Positions 1-8,032 of a DNA stretch of 64,000 bases are shown one piece after another. How positions within the stretch are numbered: position 1 is the stretch's first letter; every line of letters begins with the position of its first letter. This DNA comes from Calcarisporiella thermophila CBS 279.70 (taxonomy: Eukaryota; Calcarisporiellomycota): contig NW_027192199.1 of assembly GCF_041956535.1 (NCBI RefSeq), positions 1-64,000 of the forward strand. Direction: 5' to 3'. The notes under the pieces are model-generated. The model was given only the letters and a program-made list of their open reading frames with translations, made no database searches and was not told the DNA's origin. A program made the translations under genes and the position numbers.

Positions 1-301
1 AAAGCATACGCTATCTCCAATAATTCACTATAAAGTCAGGTTGAAAGCCACCAAACCCTGAGAAACGAAAAAGTGAAATTACAAGCTCCTAAGTCAATCT
101 TCTCTCCTATATATGTCTATGATTAAATATGCGCTGATTTCTCTCTACCAAAATTCCTCTCCGAGGGTCACTTTCGGGCTCCACCTGAATTCTATCGTTT
201 ATTCCATTCTACCAGAGCTCGTTTTTATTTCGCATATCGGCATTCCCATACTATTCCTTTCATATTTATTTATTGAAAACTGATTTAAAATAACAATAGT
301 A
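1..301. other. AT-rich sequence without recognised features
   Basis: I see no coding frame, RNA gene or clear repeat here. The region is AT-rich and runs up to the probable start of an LTR at 302. Confidence 0.4.
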
Positions 302-748
302 TGCAACAGGAATAGCGTTATTTTGTACTTAGATACATTAACGATATCATCCTCGTTATGCCTCTACTAGTCAGTACCCCCCAATATCCAGTTTTTCAAA
401 AAAGGATTTAGGGTGACGTATCACTATGATACTGAATTCAAGCAAAAATAATAAGCCACCAATTTTTCGAAAAAAATTTTTTCTAAGATACGTGACCTAA
501 ATTTTTGAAAAAAAATCAAATCGGACATTTTTTCCCTATGAACCTTTGGAAAAGCCAGATTATGTCATATTAGTTGATTTCCTATTTTTCATATATATAC
601 TCATTCAGTCTATTTTGTTGTTCCTCACCGATCTTCTATTTTTATAAAGGTGAGGATGCATCGTTTGATATTATTATTACTATGTTATTAATAAAGACCG
701 ATCTTCTATTTTTATAAAGATCTTCGTCTACCATTCGAACCCTGTTAC
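302..748 (+). mobile_element. LTR of a Ty3/gypsy-like element (family A), carrying a small insert
   Basis: The right end is clear: CGAACCCTGTTACA closes at 748, just before a gag-like frame. The left end is inferred at TGCAACAGGA (302), the reverse complement of the right end with two changes. A second copy of the family lies on the minus strand at 12796-13054. The two share a 30-bp block with one mismatch (543-572 here, 12901-12930 there) and the last 60 or so bases. Between 627 and 719 this copy holds a 47-bp insert flanked by perfect 23-bp direct repeats, which the other copy lacks. The right boundary is well supported; the left is tentative. Confidence 0.6.
650..696 (+). mobile_element. 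47-bp GT...AG insert between 23-bp direct repeats
   Basis: The insert starts GTGAGGATGCATC and ends ATTAATAAAG. The perfect direct repeats are 627-649 and 697-719, each beginning ACC and ending AAG. The solo LTR at 12796-13054 has one repeat copy (12826-12848, two mismatches) and no insert, so an empty site exists. A related 52-bp insert sits at 6263-6314 in another LTR. The ends match spliceosomal intron consensus, but splicing is not shown. The first bases GGTGAGG can also pair with CCTCACC just upstream, forming a stem with the repeat as its loop. Confidence 0.6.
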
Positions 749-762
749 ATGTAAGGAGTTAC

Positions 763-945
763 ATGACCGAGTTAAGCAAGTTTTGGGGCTTATTCCCGTG
801 GATAAACGAGGAACTGCGCATGCCTAAATTCATTGCGGGTCTGAAAGAAGAGACACAGCAACATGTACTCAACTTATTCCCCAAGAATTTGGAAGAGGCG
901 TTTTCAATTGCAGTCCGCTATGATGAATCTAAATTTGGTAAATAG
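763..945 (+). pseudogene. Ty3/gypsy Gag fragment
   Basis: A frame of about 60 codons reads like the central part of a retrotransposon Gag. It has an F-I-A-G-L-K motif followed by a leucine/proline stretch and L-E-E-A-F-S-I-A, the usual 'FieGL...tleeA' pattern. It follows an LTR end (748) and stops at TAG (943-945), far short of a full Gag. No zinc knuckle, protease or RT continues on this strand, so this is a relic. It could belong to the same element as the LTR at 302-748, but no primer binding site is evident between them. Confidence 0.55.
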
Positions 946-948
946 AAT

Positions 949-1040
949 GCGGACTACGTCAGCAGTCCATGCTTCACGATGATGACGCCGTTTTATTGGA
1001 CAAATGAGCTACTTCCAGAGAATTTGCACAGAAAATTAAA
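949..1040 (+). repeat. Dispersed repeat, inverted partner of 7520-7604
   Basis: TGCGGACTACGTCAGCAGTC begins a stretch whose near copy lies on the minus strand, starting at 7604. About 65-70 bases align with scattered substitutions, and the similarity fades after the shared AATGAGCT. The two copies face each other across 6.5 kb of nested elements. They may be ends of one element with inverted termini (DIRS-like) or two independent copies of the same repeat. Confidence 0.5.
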
Positions 1041-1845
1041 GAAATTTAAAGAATAACAAAGAAAAAATCTGAGAATAAATCAAGAGTATAAAAAGCTGTC
1101 GTTTCCCAAGTGCAACTCCTTGGCCCTCCCGAGAAGAGGGGTGGGGAGATATAAGAAAAATAAAAAATAAAAAGAAAAATAGGTGCAACAAAATCAAAAT
1201 AGTAAATTGAGGGGTGGGATCGTGAAGAATGGACTGCTGACTGCCTATTCCATTTATACTAAGCCGTCGCATACGCTAGGCTTAGTGCTAAAATTTTTAA
1301 AAGATATATTAACAGTTGCAGATATTTCTGAAACCTTGATTCTACAATTTCTAAATCTAGTATGTCTGCTCAGGCTTGGAATCTCCCAAATACAAAAAAC
1401 ACGGATTTCTGACATCCGACATATCCGACAGCTCGTCAGAAAAAAATAAGAATTCACAACCCTAAACTATGACCTTACCTATTGGTACCTGGATATTCAC
1501 GTGCAGTGAATAATGATGGATAATAGAGGAGATTCCAGAATGAACTAGACATAAAATAAAATATGTTTAATGTCTAATTCATTCAATCAATTTTTTCACA
1601 ATGGACTTGAGCTGTTTATTGATAGAAACGTATGTATTTTAGCTGTTGGTATGCATTGCTATCTCTGTACACTATTCTGGATACATCCGAAGTAGTGTGG
1701 ACGAAATAGTCCGACAGATTTGAACAAGTTCCGTAAAGCCAAGTAGTATCTTCATTTTTATACCTTTAAATTATATACACGTAGTAAATAATAAATATCA
1801 CGATTATTGCTACTGTTGACGTCTTAGGAAACTCCTAAATGATGT
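1041..1845. other. Non-coding, AT-rich spacer with one hairpin
   Basis: No convincing gene is present. Short frames lack start context and recognisable domains. A 43-bp imperfect palindrome lies at 1540-1582, with 13-base arms and one mismatch. Confidence 0.4.
1540..1582. repeat. Imperfect palindrome, possible hairpin
   Basis: The arms are ATGAACTAGACAT (1540-1552) and ATGTCTAATTCAT (1570-1582), complementary at 12 of 13 positions with a 17-base AT-rich loop. It could be a MITE remnant, a terminator-like structure or chance in AT-rich DNA. Confidence 0.4.
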
Positions 1846-2032
1846 TTATTTACATAATATAGTGTAAACGATATGTCCTATGTTATTTCCTCGCCTTGAG
1901 ATTTCAACAAATGAGGTGAGGAATAAATGACAAATAGAAGAGAGTTTATCTATGGGAGTATTGTAGTGTGGAATTGTATTGGATTGCAGAGAAGCCATAG
2001 ATGGGCTGGAGATGGCCAAGCGGCTGATCATA

Positions 2033-2257
2033 TTACGTTCGCGGACCCCCACGCTGAACACCACTTGTTCCTGGGCGATCTCCGTTAGACACTCTAGGGG
2101 AGGAATTAACTTGACCTCTTTGCTGATTAAACTCGGCGACGATTGTATCAATATCCTCTTCCGATCCAGAACTAGGTGAATTGGCGCTAGCATCACTAGG
2201 TGGTCTAGGGCGGTTAGGACGTCGGACTCGGGTAAAACTATTCGCAAAGTCCTCCAA
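2033..2257 (-). pseudogene. Proline/serine-rich coding relic
   Basis: The minus frame encodes a low-complexity, charged stretch rich in Pro, Arg, Ser and Asp/Glu, ending at a stop at 2033. The frame is open further upstream to about 2310 but has no clear start. I do not recognise a family. It lies downstream, on the same strand, of the equally unrecognised frame at 2507-3115, so both may be parts of one disrupted gene. Confidence 0.25.
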
Positions 2258-2506
2258 ATTTTGACCTCTTGTTATCTCTTGTGACGTAGCGTAATCAGGA
2301 GGTCGAGGATTAATGTAATAAGTACAATAACTAATATATATTTAATTTATCGACAATCGATCTCGGATATTTTTACTTTATGTATAAAATCACTTGTAGA
2401 ACTTAATTACGTCTTGACCGAATCTTTAACCGAATTTTTTACGAATCGACTTTACGTCTTTTTACGAACTTATTTTAGTGTAATAAACATTAGTATATGT
2501 CGAACC

Positions 2507-3115
2507 CTACTTGTGCTTATTACAATTAATGTCTTCAATATCCATACCCTGCTCTCGACCTGGATAAGGAGGAGGGGGGCCATCCTTGGGAGGCCCACTG
2601 CTGGGTAAATCCTCCGGCTTAGTGGGACCCCCTGGCAACTCGGGGCGTGGCTTGTCATTTTCTCTGTTACTTGCCTGGCCGTTGGATTCACTGTTTGAAA
2701 TGTTGGATTCGCTGTTTGGAGCATTGGATTCTCCATTCGGCCTACGATTACTCTGATTCCTCTGTGGACGAGGATTAGTGCCTATGCAGTTTCCTCTTTT
2801 GTCCAATGCGATTTCTCCAGATCGCTTACAGGCTTGTTCACCAACTTCAACGATTTCATCATAAACCTGCTTTCCTATTTGAGGATCGATTTCCTTTGCA
2901 GCTTCAGAGCCTATCTCTTTCATAACCTGCTTATATACCTGACGGTTCTCCGTCTTTAAAGTATCGAGTGTTTGCTTAATTGTACTCTTGCCCACTCGCT
3001 CTCCTATTTGACTTAAGCCTTTTCCGGTGTTCTTTATTAATTCTTGGTCTAGTTGCTTAACGATCTGTTGTCCCGCAGCCTTTTGAGCAACTTGGCCGCC
3101 CGTTCCCACCGGTAT
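2507..3115 (-). CDS. Unrecognised protein fragment with NSESN repeats and a PPPPY motif, cut by an LTR
   Basis: An open frame of about 200 codons ends at 2507. Its 5' part is a Gly/Gln/Lys-rich, probably helical region with recurrent G-K-Q/G-E-R segments. A low-complexity tract of short N-S-E-S-N-like repeats follows, then a proline-rich tail with the WW-binding motif P-P-P-P-Y. No ATG precedes it: the frame runs directly into the LTR that starts at 3116, so the 5' end has been lost or displaced by that insertion. I do not recognise the family. It is probably an exon of a host gene or of an element gene interrupted by the LTR element. Confidence 0.35.
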   Translation of the reverse strand: MPVGTGGQVAQKAAGQQIVKQLDQELIKNTGKGLSQIGERVGKSTIKQTLDTLKTENRQVYKQVMKEIGSEAAKEIDPQIGKQVYDEIVEVGEQACKRSGEIALDKRGNCIGTNPRPQRNQSNRRPNGESNAPNSESNISNSESNGQASNRENDKPRPELPGGPTKPEDLPSSGPPKDGPPPPYPGREQGMDIEDINCNKHK

Positions 3116-3392
3116 TGTAATAAGACGAGAACAAGGTTTTTATAATAAATAAATAATAAGAATAACAAGATAAAACTGGGTAAAACTGGGTTAAGAACAA
3201 GGTAAAAAACTAGGTAAGAAACAAGCTAAGGTTTAATAACATGTAGTTGTCAATATTTAAGGGAATCAAAATAAAATCAGGCGATAATCAAGATCAGGCG
3301 ATAATGGAGAATTGTTACACAGGTTAATTAAGTGTTACTAGTACTAGGTAGTATTTGGTAGTCGTGACAGGTGTCGGGTCTATTTTCTTACA
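3116..3392 (-). mobile_element. 3' LTR of a minus-strand gypsy element (family I)
   Basis: This 277-bp repeat has TGTAA...TTACA ends and a close copy at 6587-6854 in the same orientation. On the minus strand it is immediately preceded by a purine-rich tract (3393-3406) and the stop of a chromodomain integrase (3405), the usual order at the 3' end of a Ty3/gypsy element. Compared with the other copy it has a few short indels and substitutions. No 5-bp target duplication is visible between its outer flank (GGTAT) and that of the other copy (CGACG), so the pair may not be a simple insertion. Confidence 0.85.
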
Positions 3393-3406
3393 TCCCTCCC
3401 CACCTT
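3393..3406 (-). other. Polypurine tract of gypsy element I
   Basis: On the minus strand AAGGTGGGGAGGGA directly abuts the 3' LTR. This is where plus-strand DNA priming occurs in LTR retrotransposons. It overlaps the last bases of the integrase stop region. Confidence 0.7.
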
Positions 3407-4030
3407 AAGAATGCCCCCCCTCTTTGTTGGCTTGTTCCTCATACTCGGTAACTAATTCTTGGGCGTTATTCAAGTTCGAAGTGGGTTTCCATGTAGCTTC
3501 TGTCTCGTCGTATCCAAGCCATTTCACCAAGTACTCCACCCTTGTTCCCCTTCCTATTCTCCGGAACCTTTTATCCAGGATTCGCTCGACTTCGTACTGG
3601 AGGCCTTCATCTGTCATTACCGGAGGTGACGGTGTGGATACTCTTTCCTCGAAGTCCGGGGGATTCTCGTGGAAGCGCTTCAGGAGTGACATATGAAATA
3701 CAGGGTGATTCTTGAGTGTTTCTGGGAGTTGGAGTTTGTATGCAACTGGAGATATTTTTTCGGTGATCTTGTATGGGCCAACGTACTTGTGCGAGAGCTT
3801 CTTCGTAGCTTGCCGTGATTGGTTTACGAGGTTAATATTGGCGGTGGATAGCATGACTTTATCGCCAACATTGAATTCCTCTTCTCACCGGCTTTGATTT
3901 GCATACTGAGCTTGAGTTGCCTTTGCTGTGGTTAAGTTGTCCGAGGCGATCTTGATTAGATTAGACATTCGAAGTAGGAATTCCTCTGCGGTAGGTACAT
4001 TGATCTGGTTTTGGGTCATGTTCAGCAGGC
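3405..4030 (-). pseudogene. Ty3/gypsy integrase C-terminus with chromodomain
   Basis: The minus strand encodes the last part of a gypsy integrase: the basic linker after the catalytic core, a G-P-Y/F-like module (Y-V-G-P-Y-K-I), the H-P-V-F-H-M-S-L-L-K motif, and a C-terminal chromodomain with Y-L-V-K-W-L-G-Y. This makes the element a chromovirus. The upstream coding is open up to the family II LTR at 4036, except for an in-frame TGA near 3890 (before a run of Glu codons). The catalytic core, RNase H and RT are missing because another element was inserted. It is not functional as it stands. Confidence 0.85.
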
Positions 4031-4035
4031 TAGTC

Positions 4036-4196
4036 TGTAGTGATCACGACTCGATTCACAAGAAGAACTAAATTATCTTTATTACAGTGGACGTTCAATT
4101 AAATTATACAATGGGCAAATTACATTACAAGGGTTACGCAAGTAGTAACCAGGGTCAATAGTCAAAATTATACAACTAAACTATCGTATTATTACA
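4036..4196 (-). mobile_element. 3' LTR of a second gypsy element (family II), short
   Basis: This 161-bp segment has TGTAG...TTACA ends and is unlike the family I LTR. On the minus strand it follows a purine tract (4197-4215) and the stop codon of a second chromodomain polyprotein at 4209-4211, as expected for a 3' LTR. It interrupts the integrase of element I. No matching 5' LTR is seen in the window. Confidence 0.7.
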
Positions 4197-4472
4197 CTCT
4201 TCCCCTCCCTAAGGAGCAGCGTCCTCGATGTGACGGTCTTCATAATCTTGAATTGCTCCTGATGCATTCGTAAGATGTTTTTCAGGTTCCCAAGTTGCAT
4301 CATGACGAGGATAACCTGTCCATTTGACGAGGTACTGTTTTTTGCCTCGAACGTATCGGTGATCCAAAATACATTCTACTTCATATTCTTCTTCGTCATT
4401 GACTATAATCGGTGGAGGCTTTTGTTCTTCTCTATCGGAGAATTCTGTTGGGGAAGCATGATAACGTTCGAA

Positions 4473-4840
4473 NNNNNNNNNNNNNNNNNNNNNNNNNNNN
4501 NNNNNNNNNNNNNNNNNNNNNNNNNNNNNNNNNNNNNNNNNNNNNNNNNNNNNNNNNNNNNNNNNNNNNNNNNNNNNNNNNNNNNNNNNNNNNNNNNNNN
4601 NNNNNNNNNNNNNNNNNNNNNNNNNNNNNNNNNNNNNNNNNNNNNNNNNNNNNNNNNNNNNNNNNNNNNNNNNNNNNNNNNNNNNNNNNNNNNNNNNNNN
4701 NNNNNNNNNNNNNNNNNNNNNNNNNNNNNNNNNNNNNNNNNNNNNNNNNNNNNNNNNNNNNNNNNNNNNNNNNNNNNNNNNNNNNNNNNNNNNNNNNNNN
4801 NNNNNNNNNNNNNNNNNNNNNNNNNNNNNNNNNNNNNNNN
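4473..4840. other. Assembly gap (N run)
   Basis: A run of 368 undetermined bases lies inside the integrase/chromodomain region of gypsy element II. The flanks are not duplicated, and the integrase family order suggests only a few hundred coding bases are missing. Confidence 0.99.
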
Positions 4841-6002
4841 TTTAGCCGTTGTCAGCATTGTACTCAAGTGGTCCATGAAATTCTCTACTGCCGCAACTGA
4901 AGACATATCACCATTACGTGGATTACATAGATTCACGGGTGTCATCGGAGGTTGGCCCGTATCAAAAAGGAATGGCGAGATACCAGTTGACGCACTGCTT
5001 GCATTGTTATAAGCAAATTTAGCAATGTGTAGCTGTGTATCCCAATTATCTTGTTTATAATTCACGTAACATCTGAGCATCTCTTCTAATGTTCTGTTTG
5101 TCCTCTCCGTCTGTCCATCCGTCTGCGGGTGAAACGCTGTCGACATAGCTAATCTTGTGCCAAGTTTTTCGAATAAAGCTTTCCAAAATCGACTTGTGAA
5201 TTGGGGATCGCGGTCACTGATTATGTGTGCTGGAAGTCCATGCAACTTGAAGATGTTTTGCATAAAAATCTCGGCAACCTCAACGGCACTTGCATTGGTC
5301 GTAGTTGGGATAAAATGTGCTCGTTTTGTAAGTCGATCTACAATAACTAGTATTGCATCAAAACCACGCTTCGTTTTGGGAAGTTGAAAAATAAAGTCCA
5401 TTGATATCTGTTCCCATCGTCTCGTTGGAATAGGAAGTGGTTGAAGTAGTCCAGCCGGTAACATGCTTGTTCCTTTGTATCTTTGACAAGTATCACAACT
5501 TCTGACATATCGTCGAATATCTTTGGACATTCCAGGCCAAAAATAAAATCGATGAATGGCTTCATAAGTCTTATCTATGCCCAAGTGGCCAGATATTGGT
5601 GAATCGTGAAATTCATGCAAAAGTTGTTGTCGCAAACGATTGTCGTTAGGAATCGCAAGTCTGTCGTTTTCATCGATGAAATAAAGGAGGTGGTCGTCTA
5701 ATCGAAACCTTTTAGCACGATTTCTCAGAGTCTTTGGAATATCTTCCGTTGGTTGATCGACGTATTCCAGTATCATCTTGAAATATTCATCATCATCGTA
5801 GCCTTTTTTGATTTTTTCCAGAAATTCTGTGTCTCTGCTGATTGTCGATATTGTGTTTAATTGTGGTTGTCGTGATAACGCGTCAGCAACGGTATTAGTA
5901 CGTCCAGGGCGATACTTGATCTCAAAATCGTAGGTCTGGAACAATTCTAGCCATCTTGCTTGTCGTTGAGACAATACCGTTTTCGAATAAAGATACTTAA
6001 GG

Positions 6003-6364
6003 TGTAGCGGGACGAACTATTCAAGTTCTACCTAAACTTTCCTCAACTAATTCGCTCGATAGTAATATTTAATCTTATCTTTTTATCTTATTATTTTTAT
6101 TATTTTTATTATTTTATTTTATTATTTTGCTTAGACCATTTATCTCCTGATCGCAGTTATTTGTTGCCTGATTATTATATCATCCGATTATTCCTTCGAT
6201 TATTTAATTCATTTGTTTTTGTTTATGGTTCCTCACCAATTTGCTATACTATTATTATTAAGGTGAGGGCATCTAATGATTTTTGGGATATTATTATTAT
6301 TATTTTGATTAAAGACCAATTTGCTATACTATTATTATTAAGTCTACCAAAAAGGACCGCTACA
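6003..6364 (+). mobile_element. Solo LTR (family B) with perfect target duplication, inside RNase H
   Basis: A 362-bp element starts TGTAGCGG and ends CCGCTACA, an 8-base terminal inverted repeat. It is flanked on both sides by TAAGG (5998-6002 and 6365-6369). Removing the element and one TAAGG restores a continuous RNase H frame on the minus strand. This is the standard signature of an LTR-retrotransposon insertion followed by LTR-LTR recombination. The orientation is taken from the shared 3' motif GTCTACCA with the LTR at 302-748. It contains a 52-bp GT...AG insert between 28-bp direct repeats. Confidence 0.92.
6263..6314 (+). mobile_element. 52-bp GT...AG insert between 28-bp direct repeats
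   Basis: The insert starts GTGAGGGCATCT and ends TTGATTAAAG. The perfect direct repeats are 6235-6262 and 6315-6342, each beginning ACC and ending AAG. Relative to the insert at 650-696, the GTGAGG start, a CATC, the GATATTATTATTA core and the TTAA(T)AAAG end are shared, while the flanking repeats differ in sequence and length. This fits an inserted unit with locus-specific flanking duplications better than a single inherited tandem repeat. Confidence 0.6.
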
Positions 6365-6586
6365 TAAGGGCTGCATGGTCCGTAATGACAGTAAATTTCG
6401 TTCCTTTGAGATATACACGCCAAGTATCGATTGCATGTAAAATTGCAAGTAATTCCTTTTCGTGTGTCGGATAATTGCGTTCATGAGGATTGAATTTCTT
6501 CGACTCAAAGGCAACAGGATATTCCTTTCCATCGTGTTCTTGACTTAATACGGCGCCAACACCATTATCTGAAGCATCAGTTGTAA

Positions 6587-6854
6587 TGAGACGAGAACAA
6601 GTTTTTTATAATAATAAAATAATAGGAATAATAAGTAAAACAAGGTAAAACTGAGTTAAGAACAAGGTAGAAAACTAGGTAAGAAACAAGGTAAGGTTTA
6701 ATAACATGTAGTTGTCAATAAGGGAATCAAAATAAAATCAGGCGATAAACAAGATCAGGCGATAATGGAGAATTGTTACACAGGTTAATTAAGTGTTACT
6801 GGTACTAGGTAATATTTGGTAGTCGTGACAGGTGTCGGGTCTGTTTCCTTACAC
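6587..6854 (-). mobile_element. Second LTR of family I
   Basis: This 268-bp copy of the 3116-3392 LTR has TGTAATGAGACG and CCTTACA ends, in the same orientation. It abuts the RT/RNase H fragment of element II on one side and the frame at 6849-7433 on the other. Its flanks (TCAGT and CGACG) do not match, so it is not a clean solo LTR. It may be the 5' LTR of a heavily rearranged element I or a recombination product. Confidence 0.8.
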
Positions 6855-7433
6855 GACGAAGCTAGATTCCTCGTTCCTCCATAGGCCATCGGCGCTTGGC
6901 TCTACTGCTCGATAGGCTTCAATTTGCCGGATCTGGTTTATTTTCCCAGTCACATCGAGCAATAGATTCCTTACGTTTAAGCCGCGGTTGAAAACTCTGC
7001 CAAACGCTTGCTCTCCTAGCAGATCCCTGATACTCCAGATATCATGCAAAAGCAGCTCTAGCGGTCTTGTTGCCAGAGCAACTTGTTTTGCCAGATCTGC
7101 CAAGTATAGGTCGTGTTACTTGGCGGTTTTGTTCATGCAAGAGAGTAAGGATGAATTCATTGGAGGCGCCTCGTACTTCATTCCTTTCCTTGGAGGGTTC
7201 TCGTCCCAGATCACTTGCCTTTCTTCCGAGGTCAGGTTAACATTTTTTTTTTCGTGTGCTAACCTTTGCTCAAAAAGTCTTGCAAGCTCCTGGGGGGGCT
7301 CCCACCAATGTCTCTCGCGTATGGGAACTTTTGGGAGTAGTGCGTCTTGCAGCTCCCTCTCGGTATCGCTCTCTGACCCACTATGAAGAATTTCGGGTTG
7401 GGAACTCATCTTAAACGGAAGTATCCAGCTCAA
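6849..7433 (-). pseudogene. Retroelement first-ORF relic, one stop, cut by LTR
   Basis: From an ATG at 7410 (M-S-S-Q-P-E) a frame runs about 190 codons with one internal TAA near 7115, apparently from a CAA codon. It ends at a stop created by the junction with the LTR at 6854. The N-terminus is acidic and Ser/Glu-rich, then W-W-E-P-P and a helical region with A-T-R-P-L-E-L-L-L-H-D. The layout and position suggest a Gag-like ORF1, possibly of a DIRS-type or gypsy element, but I do not recognise it firmly. Upstream there is a TATA-like TATAAATATG near 7474 and the dispersed repeat ending at 7604. Confidence 0.4.
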
Positions 7434-7519
7434 AACGGCCGAGGAAATATCTCCTTGGTCGGTTCATATTTATAGCAAAATCACGTTCAGATTATCGTAC
7501 GATTTTTTTTTTTGTTTAC

Positions 7520-7604
7520 TTTTTCTTTATTCTTTGTACCAGCTCATTTTATCCAATAAATCGGCCTCATCATCCTGAAGCGTGGACTGCTGACAAAGTC
7601 CGCA
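7520..7604 (-). repeat. Dispersed repeat, inverted partner of 949-1040
   Basis: Read on the minus strand from 7604 it begins TGCGGACTTTGTCAGCAGTC and parallels the copy starting at 949. It lies about 170 bases upstream of the frame at 6849-7433 and may form the 5' end of that element. Confidence 0.5.
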
Positions 7605-8032
7605 GTCTATATTCCAAATATGCCTTCATTATTAATCTTTCAGATTAAATTTGTGTTCGCCAAGAAATTATATTGCTACTGAAGTATTTACTTGCTCTTA
7701 AAAATTAAGAAATTTCCTAATAATAAATGGTTAGTCATTTTTCATTTATCCAAAAGATATTTCGAAGAAAATGGTAATCGTATGTGGAATCGAGTGCTGA
7801 TGCGTGAATAAGTTCCCTAAGCACTATGGTAGAAAATATACTACGAGCTGAGCTTTCAGTCGTTCAGATGAATTTAATGGTTTCAAGAGTCTTGTTATTT
7901 TGAATTTTCCAGGAAATTTATCCGAGATCAACTCGATAAAAAATATTTAAATTAAGAATATGAAAATGCACCAGTTGCAGAAATGAAGAAACAGAAATAC
8001 AAAACAATATTACATTGCTAAACGCGAATAGG
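7605..8032. other. Intergenic, carboxylesterase 3' side
   Basis: AT-rich spacer between the transposon block and the stop codon of the carboxylesterase. Nothing coding is seen. Confidence 0.5.

Larger units (their letters stand above)
4209..6586 (-). pseudogene. Ty3/gypsy pol fragment: RNase H, integrase, chromodomain (element II)
   Basis: Read on the minus strand from 6586, the fragment starts inside the RT/RNase H connection (T-T-D-A-S-D-N-G-V-G-A-V-L-S-Q). RNase H continues and is split by a solo LTR at 6003-6364. It resumes at K-Y-L-Y-S-K and Q-A-R-W-L-E-L-F-Q, then shows the H2C2 zinc finger of integrase (near 5640-5480), the integrase core with D-F-I-F-Q-L-P and H-P-Q-T-D-G-Q-T-E-R-T-N, an assembly gap, and a chromodomain ending at 4209. 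Gag, protease and most of RT are absent: at 6587 the sequence passes directly into a family I LTR. The integrase frame itself is well preserved, which suggests recent activity before the nested insertions. Confidence 0.9.

Noticed and set aside
1846-2247. 133-codon minus frame overlapping the proline-rich relic
   Set aside because: No domain and out of frame with the low-complexity coding that looks more protein-like. Its start is not an ATG in good context.
6231-6268. CCTCACC...GGTGAGG hairpin as a transcription terminator
   Set aside because: The stem exists only because of the insert and recurs in another LTR with a different loop, so it is better explained as part of the insert structure. 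Bacterial-type terminators do not apply in a fungal nuclear genome.
6235-6342. CRISPR-like repeat-spacer interpretation of the direct repeats
   Set aside because: Only two repeat copies per locus, eukaryotic context and location inside LTRs.
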